Shown in pieces: positions 35,950-47,169 of a stretch of 64,000 bases of DNA (position 1 is the first letter of the stretch; each line of letters begins with the position of its first letter). The position numbers and the translations under genes are program-made. The notes under the pieces were generated by a model. That model saw only the letters and a list, made by a program, of their open reading frames with translations, was not told the origin of the DNA and ran no database searches. The DNA is from Capitulum mitella. Taxonomy: Eukaryota > Arthropoda > Thecostraca > Pollicipedomorpha > Pollicipedidae. The stretch is from positions 17,530,144 through 17,594,143 of the forward strand of contig CP099849.1 of NCBI GenBank assembly GCA_030062745.1, given 5' to 3'.

Positions 35950-37120
35950 GAAATGGAGGCGACATGTCCTGCCGACGAGATGCTCACCTTTCGTATGCAG
36001 GCTGGGCTCGCGGAAAATACGACCAGACCGAGCCACAAACAGGTGCATCTAGGTTACATGAATGTATAAGCTAAAGGGAAAAGATAGTACCGAGATCCGT
36101 TTCACTGCTGCCCCTGTTGTTGAACTGGATGCATTCTGAGAGGATTATTGGTCACAAGAAGCGAGCGGAACAGTGAAAAGCATCAACAAATCAGACAAGC
36201 CTCCGGAGGCAACCCTCTGAAAACAAACAAGAACACTGGGCACTTAATTCTGGTCTCAGTGAGGGACGGAATCCTCGGGCTAAGCATACGTCTGGTGCGC
36301 TGAGTTGTGGCTGCTGGGCGTCATAAATTGACTTGTAACCACCATGAGTGTGGACTCGGTACCGAGGGTGCACATTATGTGATGAGGGACTACCCTCAGT
36401 GTGACGGCGCCAAAAAAATGGTCGGCACGTTTCGCTGTTCCAGAGCCTTGCAGTAAGTGCTGACCTGGTGCAATTCGCAACCGATAAAATGTGATGGAAA
36501 ATGGGCCACCAAATGTATAATTTCAAATGTCTTACAATATGAAACCAGAAGAATGACAAAAACTATATGATTATGTTTTTGAATCTTTCCGTTCCTGTGG
36601 ATTCTGTTCCTTGTCTGGACTTTGGTTTGTCTCAGGAGAGCCATGGTTCTAATCCGGGCGACAAGTACCAGAGGCGTCCGATGGAGATATGTAGGTTTCC
36701 CGTGATTTCCCGTGTGTTCTCAGACGCTTGTTTTTGAACACAACGTCCAGTTCCTTGATGGCTGGTCAAAAGAAATAAAACGTTCAGGTGACATTTTGTT
36801 TTTTTGGACAGCTTTTTTAGACAGTTTTGGTGAGCCCTCATTGATAAAAAGTCGCGTATATCCATGTGTGTGGCATGCATGCGACTTGCGATCTTGGCTG
36901 GAGATCCATGGAAGAGGGGGGGGGGGGATCAGAGGTCTAGACCCTCATTTCTGAGACATTTTATCATTAGGTCTATGGAAGTGGCCTGAATGAAACAGGC
37001 GGAAGCCCCATTCAGACCCCCTCCAATAATTTTCGGAAATCTCCAACCATGTATGCAACATAAGATGCAGGTTCGTAGTACTGGACCTTCGTAGCGCCTC
37101 ACTCTGTATTTGCAGTACAT
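35950..37120. other. AT-leaning DNA with a G-run
   Basis: Nothing coding recognised. A poly-G stretch at about 36914-36926, followed by ATCAGAGGTCTAGACCCTC, resembles the G-run/C-run dispersed repeats but is too diverged to assign. Confidence 0.4.
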
Positions 37121-37129
37121 TCGTACCGT

Positions 37130-37375
37130 GGTGGGTCAGGCCGGTGGATCAAGTCGATGGATGTATAGCCGGCCGCAGTGGGTCAGGCCGGTGGACCACG
37201 CTGGTGGGCCGAGTCTGCGACGGTGGCTCAGGTCGGTGGGTCGGGCAGGTGGACCACGCCGGCGGGCCGGCTCCGCGGCGGTGGTCGGGCCAGTGGGTAG
37301 GGCCGGTGGGTCGGGCCGTTCGGTCAGGCCGGTCGCACGTCGGGCCGGCCGTCGGCGGGGCAGTAAACAACGGCC
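37130..37375. repeat. G-rich degenerate tandem array
   Basis: GTGGGTCAGGCCGGTGG-type words and TGGACCACGC/GGTGGGCCG words alternate with a loose period near 60. Dense G-runs on the plus strand give quadruplex potential. The frames across it are not conserved. Confidence 0.7.
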
Positions 37376-37641
37376 CGTACACTCTGATTACTACGCCCGC
37401 TCTGAAACGGCGCCAGATTTAGACCAGCCGTAAATAACAGCGCATTATCCATATCCGTTGGCGAAGCGCTCGAAAGTAAATGTTTTATGTATGGTCTCGT
37501 TATCCCTTTATCCGAGCCGTGAGGCAACAGGAGCACCAGCGTCGGCCCCGCGCCGCGCCGCGCCGCGCCGCTCCGCCCGGCCGCAGCTTGCGTCACGTGA
37601 ACGCGTCCAGGCCGGGCGGCGCTGACGTACGGGGCCGGGTC

Positions 37642-38856
37642 ACACCACTGAAGAGCTGTACTGAGGCCACACCACTGAGGAGCTGTACTGAGGCCGCACT
37701 ACTGAGGAGCTGTACTGAGGTCATGCCACTGAGGAGCTGTACTGAGGTCACACCACTGAGGAGCTGTACTGAGGCCACACCACTGAGGAGCTGTACTGAG
37801 GCCACACCACTGAATGGCCGTACTGAGGTCACACCACTGAGGAGCTGTACTGAGGTCATGCCACTGAGGAGCTGTACTGAGGCCACACTACTGAGGAACT
37901 GCACTGAGGTCATACCACTGAGGAGCTGTACTGATATCACACCACTGAGGAGCTGTACTGAGGCCACACCACTGAGGAGCTGTACTGAGGCCACACCACT
38001 GAGGAGCTGTACTGAGGTCACACTACTGAGGAGCTGTACTGAGGCCACACCACTGAGGAACCGTACTGAGGTCACACTACTGAGGAGCTGTACTGAGGCC
38101 ACACCACTGAGGAGCTGTACTGAGGCCACACTACTGAGGAGCCGTACTGAGGTCACACCACTGAGGAACCGTACTGAGGTCACACCACTGAGGGGCTGTA
38201 CTGAGGCCACACCACTGAGGAGCCGTACTGAGGTCACACCACTGAGGAGCTGTACTGAGGTCACACCACTGAGGAGCCGTACTGAGGTCACACCACTGAG
38301 GAGCCGTACTGAGGTCACACCACTGAGGAGCTGTACTGAGGCCACACCCCTGAGGAAATGTTCTGTGGTCACACCACTGAGGAGCTGTACTGAGGCCACA
38401 CCCCTGAGGAAATGTTCTGTGATCACACCACTGAGGAGCCGTATTGAGACCACACTACTGTGGAGCTGTACTGAGGCCACACCACTGAGGAGCTGTACTG
38501 AGGCCACACCACTGAGGAGCTGTACTGAGGCCACACCACTGAGGAGCTGTACTGAGGTCACACCACTGAGGAGCCGTATTGAGGCCACACCACTGAGGAG
38601 CTGTACTGAGGTCACACCACTGAGGAGCCGTATTGAGGCCACACCACTGAGGAGCTGTACTGAGGCCACACCACTGAGTGGCCGTACTGAGGCCACACTA
38701 CTGAGGAGCTGTACTGAGGCCACACCACTGAGGAGCCGTATTGAGGCCACACCACTGAGGAGCTGTACTGATATCACACCACTGAGGAGCCGTACCGAGG
38801 CCACACCACTGAGTGGCCGTACTGAGGTCACACCAGCGGTAACCTGTACTGAGGGC
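37642..38856. repeat. 27-bp minisatellite, 45 uninterrupted units
   Basis: Units of ACACCACTGAGGAGCTGTAC plus TGAGGCC repeat 45 times without a single net indel. Because 27 is a multiple of 3, one plus frame (37480-38895) stays open, reading TPLRSCTEA over and over, and one minus frame (38831-37593) reads SVASVQLLSG. Unit variants are mainly C/T changes that alter the peptide (A/V, P/L, C/R), not third-position silent changes. That argues for a non-coding satellite. GGGCCGGGTC occurs at both borders (about 37633 and 38853). Coding is possible but unsupported: there is no signal peptide, domain or flanking exon evidence. Confidence 0.9.
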
Positions 38857-38899
38857 CGGGTCGCGCCGGTGGGGAGCCGGTCACCGATCGCCTGACGCC

Positions 38900-39530
38900 G
38901 TACTGCGCGGACAGATGACCCTGCCCAGGCTGGCCAACCCGTCGCCTCGAGAGGAGCTCAGATGGAGGCCGACTTTAACGCACCGCCTGTGGCGCTGAAA
39001 TAGTTTGATCCTGCTGCATAGTTTTGACCTACCAAGAAAAAACTCTCCATTATCACGTTTTTGTATTCTTCTGTGCATGTAAGGATGGCTGCCTTAAGGC
39101 ATCGAGGTCTTACGTTCGATTTTTTTCTCCGGGACAATGGGCAGTCCGGTGTATTCCGAGTCATTATACTCCCTTCTCGAAAATATTCACCTGCTCTGCA
39201 AACAAGGACATCGTACTCTGGAACAGTGGTGCCACTATTTGGTGGTAAAATAACTGGGCGGAGAGCATCACAGAAAATAAAAAGAGGTATCTCCCACAAT
39301 AAAATACAAGCCACCGTGGATCGTTTCGGTAGCACAGCCATTACTGCAACCTGTGTAAGAGCGCTAGGCCAGTTATAATGGGGGCGCGCCATTAGTGTAG
39401 CAGCAGTGCTGACACGATAGCGAAGATGGACGACAATGGAACAAATCGGCCGCCGAAAAACAGCAGTCCACGTCGGCGGCCTGTGACAGGGTCCCGACCT
39501 CTGTCCGATGCACGGCCCTAGTGCACCCGA
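38900..39530. other. Mixed DNA, no recognised gene
   Basis: The 144-codon minus frame (39392-38958) and an overlapping plus frame have no known motif. ACAGTGGTGCCACTATTTGG at about 39224 has a passing likeness to a Tc1-type end, but no partner terminus was found. Confidence 0.35.
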
Positions 39531-40330
39531 GTTATGGCCTCATTATGTCCTGTTTGCCCCGTTCCTTCGATCAGCCGAGAATAATTACGCTCATTACACT
39601 AATAGAATCATTTCTCCGGCCGGCGCCGCTACTCCGGGCGCTGAGTGCCGGCCATCTCCGGTAAAAGTGGCCTCCAGTGCGTCGCGGCATTACGGCGCGT
39701 TACGGTGTCCAGTGACGCCCGGAGGCGCGTGATACGGCCCTAATTGACGCCTGTCGGCACGACCGCCGCCGACTCGTGACTGGCGCGGCCAAAGTGGCGC
39801 GTAAGGCGGCCGGCCGCCGCGCCCGGCCCGGGGGGCTGACCCCGGCGTGACCCGGGCCGGCGCAGCGGCACGGCCCGACGCCGGCGCCGGCGCAAAACTG
39901 GCCGCGTCACTATTGACCAACACGCCGCCACGACAAACACGGCGCGCAGTGGCGTCAGCGGAGGCGGCGGCGCCGCGCGCACGCCGTCTCGCCCCAGCTC
40001 ACGCAAGCGCCGCCTCTCACGGCCAGGAAGTCGGCGGCGCCAGGCCTTGACCGTCCGCCGCGCTCGTGTCACGTGACTTGCTTGTTGGTTGAAAACGCCG
40101 CAACTGAGGCATGCGATATGCACGGCCACGTGAAAAATGGCCGCTCTGGCGCGGCGGCGATAAGATCGCGCAATTCGGTGACGCATCGCCTTGCCGGCGC
40201 CGCGCCGCGCCGCGCCGGCTGCGGCGACCGTGCCCGGGCGCGCCGCGAACGTCTCGGCTGGCGGCGGGCCGAGCGGGGCGTGGTTTATGCGGCGTCGGAA
40301 GCCGGCTGGCGGCGGCACGCGCCACGGACC
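39530..40330. promoter_or_regulatory. GC island with AT cores
   Basis: ATAATTACGCTCATTACACTAA (39580-39602 region) and CCTAATTGACG (about 39739) sit in a CpG-dense block that also has a GCGCC tandem run at about 40198-40218. Could be regulatory; no exon supported. Confidence 0.3.
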
Positions 40331-40814
40331 ATGGCGAATCCCTGCCTGTCGTCGGTTACTGCGGTGCAAGGTGTGGCCTCGCACCTCCCCGGAATCGCCA
40401 GCAAGGCCCTCGTGCTGATTCAGGGGAGGGAGGGGGTGTCCAGTATTCCTACAAGGCTGGAGCGTCAGAGCTTGGAGGGCACATGTCTTCCATTTAGGTT
40501 TACGCACGATATACATACATACATAGATATATACATCAGGATGACCCTCAATTACTCTTTTGGACTTTTCAAAAGTACTTTTCCATGCTGTTGTTGGACT
40601 CATTGAAAGAACGGCTAATGCAAAATTTCGCCCATTTTGATCGGCGTTTACCAACGTCGCATGGAGGTTGAATGTAGCTTGCTTGGCGTTGCAGTCTCCA
40701 GGGCTGTCTGTACAGGCGGCCGGCCGATAGCACCAACCGTGTGGGCGTAGGTCGGCTCTGGTTCCCACAGGAAGCCGCCGGTATTAATGTAGCCGGCACT
40801 AATGTAGGGTTTTA

Positions 40815-40997
40815 AGTATTATTTGGCATGGGCTGGGCTGTCACCCAAGGAGGGAGATCTTGATTATTTCACAGACTGGTTGGCAGTCCAAGAACACAGT
40901 TCCTGAAACAATGGGACTATGTGGACTGCCAGCCAAGCCGTGAAACAGTCAAGATCGCGCTCCTTGAGTGTTAGCCCAGTCCGTTCCAAATAATACT
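40815..40997. repeat. Foldback element with 76-bp arms and a 31-base loop
   Basis: The left arm (40815-40890) and right arm (40922-40997) are inverted copies of exactly equal length. I count 14 mismatches in 76 (about 82% identity), with no indel. Outer ends are AGTATTATTTGG and CCAAATAATACT. Many mismatches would be G-U pairs if transcribed, so the RNA would form a long near-continuous stem. It could be a MITE or an RNA hairpin. No clear target duplication was seen. Confidence 0.85.
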
Positions 40998-41139
40998 CCA
41001 GAGCCAAACAACATGGATCCCAACGGCTTCATGAAGAAACCCGAGCGGATCCGTGCCTACGCATTTCGTGCTAGCGGCCGGCAGACCGTGCAGACAGCGC
41101 TGGAGACTGCAACGCTTAGCAAACGATATTCAGACTCGG

Positions 41140-41790
41140 CTAGAGGGGCATCAAGACTGCCAGGTATAACTCAGATAACAGGAGAAGACTCCTGATACAG
41201 CCATGGAGACCACCGGAGACGTTCAGAGGGCCCGTGACAATGCACGGGAGCTCTGAAACCGCCAAAAGGTCTTTTGTAACTGCCAGAGGGCCCCTGAGCC
41301 GGCAAATATGTTCCCCAGAGACAATCGGGACACCGAGGACAACTGGGGGCTCACCGAGACTGCTAGGAAGGGGCATTTGAGACTGCTAACCTCTAGAAAT
41401 GGGGGCCTCTGGGACGATCAGAGGGGCTCTCGTCCAGACAACTCCTGAAACGGCCGAAGGACATAGAGCATCGCCAAAGGCGCCTCCATCACGGCAGAGA
41501 AAGGCTTATAAAGGGACATTGTTACTGAAGGGAATCCGAGATGGCTTAAGTGTCCCTGAAACTGCCAGATGGGTCCATGAATCTGACCGAGGTGCATCTG
41601 AAACTGGCAAAAGAGTGCCTGAGACGTCCAAAGAGAAGTCGTGGACCTGTAGAAAGAGCCATAGACCACTAGACGGCCCTGACATAGACGCAGAGCCGAG
41701 ACCACCAAAAGTGACCCTGTAACTGACAGAGGGAACCTCATGTAAACTAGCAAAAAGTTTCCAGAAACTACGAGAGAGCAACGGGGCTCC
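41140..41790. repeat. Old 21-bp minisatellite, roughly 30 decayed units
   Basis: TGAAACTGCCAGATGGGTCCA and relatives (TGAATCTGACCGAGG, TGAAACTGGCAAAAG, TGAGACGTCCAAAG) recur every 20-22 bases. In one frame (41399-41722) this reads as a loose 7-residue repeat such as VPETARW / VHESDRG / ASETGKR / VPETSKE. Units are much more diverged than in the 27-bp array and lengths vary, so it is old and non-coding. Confidence 0.75.
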
Positions 41791-41799
41791 TGGACCAGA

Positions 41800-42900
41800 T
41801 TTTTTTCGGATCAGAGACGACATTTCAAATAGAGGGAAGCACCATTGGTGTCATATTTAGGCCGCCTTTTAAGAACAGAACGCAAAATGTTTTCAAATAA
41901 GGTGATGTGCTTGAATTGAATTTTTTTGATTACTTTGCATAGTCAACACAAAATTATAGCAAAAATTTCTCCCTGGACTCGAGCCCTCAACGTTTTTTCA
42001 TACCTAAAGAGCAAAAATGGGGGACTTGGCTGGGAGGAGGACTCCGCGCTAACCATTCCCTCCCCCTTTGGCGAAATCCCGGGCCCGCCTCTGGTTGGCG
42101 CACGTTATTCGTTATCAGTGATTTGCAGTTCAAGTCGATGGGAAGAAATATTTTCAGTGAAACTTTCGGACTATCCGAGTTTATATAGCATGCCTGGTTG
42201 ATTTGGCGGAAGATTTAAACTGTAAGCTCCAGTGCTATATTGTTTATATGCAGTTTGAACCGTGTTCAGTTACCTTATGTTATTGTTTTATCTGGTATGT
42301 TATTGATTATATTATATCATATTATATTATGTTATATTATATCGCATTATATTGTATTATATTGTATTACATCATCAACAGATGAAACTATAGCAAAGTA
42401 AAAGTTAGTCAGTACTAGATATGTATGGCACTGAGCGTAGTGCTCTTCTCACCAAAGCATTTTAAAGTTTTGCAAGTATCTGGCGATAAGGTGATGGGCT
42501 CACATGAAAGGGATTTTCTCCGTTATAGTTACGGTGGTAGTGGCTTACTAGTCATTTCATACAGTAGATGTTTCAGTTGTGTTGCTTGTGAAATGCTGGA
42601 GTCCTTCACATTCATATCATGTTATGCATGATGATGTCTATAAAAAATAGATAGGCGGTATAGCACGCCATTTTAATTTCAGGACAATGCCTTTATTACG
42701 TCTGCGTTGGTAATCTAGTCAGCTGGTAGCCATTTCGTGGTGTAAACAGTGCGCTGGCACGCTACATGGTCTGAAATAATGGTTTTCGCGGTGCACCAGC
42801 CTAAACAGCCGAAATGTGCTCCCAGAGTGTGCCAATGTCCAATAGCCATGGTGCCTCCATTGGAGATGCCACGTGTAGGAGCAGAGCCAATCATAATGCG
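41800..42900. other. AT-rich DNA with a TATTA-type simple repeat
   Basis: A degenerate ATATTATATT/ATTGTATT stretch covers about 42296-42372. No gene recognised. Confidence 0.5.
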
Positions 42901-42914
42901 TCCATTGCGTCATG

Positions 42915-43025
42915 ATGTGCATAGTATGTATGGTATGGTATGGTACCGGTACCGGCTGATGGTATGGTACGGTACCGGCTGACACGTTGACACGTTGGCA
43001 CGCTGACACTGACACTGATACTGCC
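42915..43025. repeat. Simple-sequence block: TATGG units then GACAC units
   Basis: TATGG repeats lead into GGTACCGGTACC, a perfect 12-bp palindrome, repeated once as GGTACGGTACC. Then come GACACGTT and GACACT units. Confidence 0.75.
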
Positions 43026-43344
43026 ACTCCTCCTGCCGAGTGGTCGAAGGCGTCCTGCGGCCAGCAGGGGATCCACCAAAGCTCTGGCGATGAGAGGTTA
43101 AGGTTCGGAGATGTGGGAAGCTCACTTCTGCAACAGTTGGCCCGTGAATCTGTCGCCACTGTAATATCCGTCCTGTCACATCCGTAGGGTTTGAGGCTTT
43201 CGATTTTTGTCTTCTTGTGTCGTGTTTTGGCAATGCAGTTATATCAACAGCATAAGTGGTCCAAACACAAACGTACATAAACACGCAATGCATCGCAGAA
43301 AAACATCATTAACCTTATTCCCGTACTCATAAACCAAAGACGTG

Positions 43345-44240
43345 TTCCCCATTGGGGGGGGGGGGGCGGCTAGTCGGCCCCCCTGGGATCTCGAGAACAA
43401 CCGTTGATAGCAAAAAACGGCAATCTATTTGCCATGACGCAAACTACATTTTTACAAAAAAGGGAACTCTTGTAATGGGCAGATACAAGGGATCACAAAA
43501 ATCAGAAAGGGGGACATTTTGACTTGTTACAACTCCGACGTTTATGGACGGATGTTCATCAAACTGGCATAAATCGAGAACTTATCGATAGGACGTTTCC
43601 CGTGGCCAACATATTTTTTGGTTTTCGCAAACTTCAAAGGGTTTCATTGAGCTTTGAACATGGAGGGTATATATTTTTGAAAACATGAATCAACGTAACA
43701 GTTAAATATCTTTCTTTTAGCTTGTGCTAGCCGTCTTATACTTAAGAAATGCAAATCGTATTACAATTTTTGTATAATGTTGGCATAGGAGATGCCAGGG
43801 ACATGAAAAGGAGGGGCCGTCATGGCCGCAAATGCATCTAATCGGCCTATGACCCCTGGCCTCGAGTGACCTCAGGTCAACTCAGAACCGCAGGAAATGG
43901 CCTAATGCTCATTTCATAATGTCTTAAAACGATTCCAATTATTCGAGTAGACTATATTCCTTAATGTTCTGTTTATGACCGAACTGACATTTTAAGCTAT
44001 AGCTCCGTGACCTGACCTGACGTCTTCCTGAAACTTTACGTACAAGAAGGTGCTGTTCAGTGTGTTGTAACTCTGTTGTAACGCGTATACATTCCGTCTT
44101 CTAATTTTGAAAATCGGAGCAAAAAACCATGCTTAAAATCGCATTTTGGCTTTCGACATTCGCTTGGTACTGAAAATGAGCTCAGATGTACAAAAAAAAA
44201 ATTTGCATGTTGGCTCAGTTTTTTACTTGTGCATTTGGCA
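43345..44240. repeat. Longest copy of the dispersed repeat
   Basis: Begins with a G-run, a spacer and a C-run followed by GGGATCTCGAGAACAACCG. It later contains TGACCTCAGGTCA (about 43869) and, from about 43975, CTCCGTGACCTGACCTGACG, CTGAAACTTTACGTACAAG and CTCAGATGTAC followed by an A-run. This second part aligns block by block with 63765-64000. No coding potential; probably a non-autonomous element of unknown class. Confidence 0.6.
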
Positions 44241-44479
44241 ATCATTTTCGCTTGTGTTCAGCAGAATCAGAAATGGCCTGATGTGTCTCCCGAAAACGTG
44301 GCCTAGCTCCACATTTAAGCAAGATAAAATTTGGTAATTCGGCATATTACGTAGACAAAAAAGATAAGAAATGTCACCAAATTTTGTGAAACTGCTTGAC
44401 AAGTCCTGTAAGTTACGAGCAAGAAAAAGAGACATAACACAATGAAAAGACGAAAATAATTTTTGAAGCCCCCTCTGGT

Positions 44480-46200
44480 ACCAGAACAGAACAACACATT
44501 CAGCGACATTGTTCCACTCAGGCATACTTCGACAATGGACCATCAGTTCAGCAAGGATGGTGATGGAAGTTTTACATATGCGTCCGTCGCCAAAATACGG
44601 GGCATTAGGAACAGTGTAAACGTAAGAACAAGAAATATTTTATGTCTATCAACGCTTTGCTGAGACATTTGGGACACACCGTCTCTGGTCACATCTTCTC
44701 TTTGGTAAAAATATTGCTTATCTATTTTGACAGTCAGCTATGTGCCTTTGGAACTGGCAGCAATTGGGCAAGGTCGTCGCGGCTGGATTAAAAGCTGCCA
44801 GTCGCAACTCTGGATGCTGACCTTTCCGAGTTTGTGCTATTCTTGATGGGTCAGCGTTTTGGCGAGTGGTGGTATCGATCACGAAATGGAATGACTACAA
44901 GCGTGCCTAGGTCAACCATGCATTGCACAATTCATGTGCCTAACAGATAACAAGGCCAGGTGGGTCGTCAGTTGGCAAATCCAGATGGCGGATGGGCGCT
45001 CTGACAGGTCTTCTGTCTATGGACTGGCGGCAGCTGAACTCCGACCAGGCGGGCCGACAGCGGATCCTCTACGAGTGTTAATGCCTCCAGACATGGCACA
45101 TTCATTGCATGACTAGCTCGCGAATACGGCTGCTCTCACCATTTACACGGATGCACTACAGACACACCCTCTAACCATCTGGTTCACCGGATTGATTCCC
45201 GCTTAAGTAACTCAGAGAGCCTACCGCTTATAAGCTTTGATCACTCACGCAGTAAGCCCGACGCCTGGGTTTCTACGAAGCCCCTGGGCGCACATGGGAT
45301 TGGCATGCCTGCGGTTACAGGGGAGCGTGAAACATGACAGAGGTTCTGCGCATCGGAAGAATACACATACCTGTGGGTTTGTGCTCGTTCTCATTCGCGT
45401 AGCCCGGTCTGGTCGGCAAGTTAAGTGAGAAAAATATGGCTTACCCAGGAAAATAGTGGGAAAAGGTGAGTACCAGGGTATTCATCTGTTTTTTGGTAGG
45501 CTGCACAACTTCTACCGCATAGGAAATCTCCGGAAGCGTAATGCTGAGATTTACTCCATTCGGAAACGGAAAACTTTAGAAAAATTGCCATGAAGGAAAA
45601 CGAAGTTTTAGAGATTGTTTGGTCGACCAGCCCAAGGTCATCACGTTGATTTCGTCAGGAAGCGTGACGATAAATGCTTTGTCACTCAGCATGCTTCAAA
45701 TTGTTAGCACAAACATTCCGGAAAGTTTTACAAGGTGTACGCTTGCATGAAATTAGAGATGGGACGCGGGGGTAGGGAAGAGGGTTGCGGTTCGTGTTTG
45801 GTGTTACGTTAGTGGTTAACGTATGGAGATTTCACGTAATAAGTATCACGGGAAGGGGGCAACAATATGGGGAGTGGTAAAAATCCTGTAGGGAGAAGGA
45901 GCAAACCTCCGTAGAAGATACGTCACGTTTTTTGTATAGGACTTCCTAAATAAAAATGCATTATACATCTGAAATACCAGCTGGGATTGTTCTCACGCCC
46001 CAAACGCCAAATATTCTATTTCACTATTTCACCACTATTTCTTTTTACTATTTCACTATTTCACTACGTCACTATTCTCGTTTTCATTTCATCCCGAAAT
46101 TTTAATTTTACAGAACATTGCTTTATGTCTTTCACATCCCAAACCGATTTCTTCAACTGCTTACGCTTAACATTTGTCGAAGAACCATATCAAAGCATCC
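44480..46200. other. Mixed DNA with a TTTCACTA simple repeat
   Basis: A TTTCACTATTTCAC-type tandem stretch covers about 46018-46088. No gene or RNA recognised. Confidence 0.45.
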
Positions 46201-46214
46201 CATCAGGCGGTGAC

Positions 46215-46680
46215 ATTTCAGGATGACCAGCGGGCCAAGCCATTGCTCCGTCCGTCCGCGGCCTGCGACAGTGGCCACCACCGTTCTGCAGACCTCCGCC
46301 AGAGCCGCGCGTTTTGCCCAGAACCCCGCCCGGGCCCAACGATCGCCTGACCATCGACAGAGCGATCCAGGCGACGCATGCCGGAGAGACTTTCCCACGC
46401 GGCGGTGCGGGCCGCGCGCAGATAGTCGGGTGCGTTTTCCTCGATGGTCGGACGAGAGGAAAACGTCTGGCCCGTCACGTCCGGCTGTCCCAGTATCCTC
46501 TGGGAAGGCAGCAGTTTTCTGTCTGGCGCCGGCCGCTCGGCTTTTGTTTCGGACATCACGCTTTGGCGGGATAACCGCCTTATTTTCGTCACTCAGCCCG
46601 AGCCGCCTACACTCGGTCAACCATACGTCCATAGTGCATAGCTTTGCATCGCAGCGCACTGCCGTTGCTTTTCTATCCTA
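46215..46680. promoter_or_regulatory. GC-rich island
   Basis: CpG-dense between AT-rich flanks, open by chance on both strands. Function unknown. Confidence 0.25.
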
Positions 46681-46859
46681 ATGTCAAATCAATTTGAGAA
46701 AGGACGCAAAGCATTTTTGACCATTTTTGAACACATGGTTCAGTATAGTCCACCTCAATGCAGTTTTATTCATCAACGCAGCTGAGCCATAGGTTAAATG
46801 TAGCCTAAGCATTGGACATTGCAGAAAAGGCTATCCGACTCTAGCCGTTTCTCAAACAT

Positions 46860-47040
46860 GCCTAACCCTGGGGGGGGATCGAGTAGGGCAACCCCTCGGT
46901 TTTCTTGGACAACTTCTGAACCATGAGAGCCAGCCCAGCCAAACTTTTAGTACCTGCCCATCAAACAATTTTACATATTCCGACATCGAAACCATTTCCA
47001 TGCCTGGTCAGGTCAAAGAGATATAATGTCATAAGTGAAC
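46860..47040. repeat. Diverged copy of the dispersed repeat
   Basis: A G-run, GCAACCCCTCGG and TTTTCTTGGACAACTTCTGA keep the order of the 6.04 and 43.35 kb copies, followed by AAACTTTTAGTACCTGCC and GGTCAGGTCA. Confidence 0.45.
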
Positions 47041-47109
47041 CCTTGCACGTATCTTTTCGCCTCCTCGGGCGCTGGTACAAACATGCTTTGTTTTTTTGAT
47101 AATATTCGC

Positions 47110-47111
<2 letters not shown>

Positions 47112-47164
<53 letters not shown>
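47112..47164. repeat. TA microsatellite
   Basis: Pure alternating TA of about 26 units. Frames through it give only tyrosine-isoleucine repeats. Confidence 0.95.
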
Positions 47165-47166
<2 letters not shown>

Positions 47167-47169
47167 TCT

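Noticed and set aside
36630-36680. GGTTCTAATCC resembling a tRNA B box
   Set aside because: No matching A box or cloverleaf could be formed upstream.
37593-38831. 412-codon minus frame of SVASVQLLSG repeats
   Set aside because: Open only because the 27-bp unit is a multiple of 3 and lacks stops in that frame.
38958-39392. 144-codon minus frame and overlapping plus frame with a Tc1-like word nearby
   Set aside because: No transposase motif and no second terminus found.
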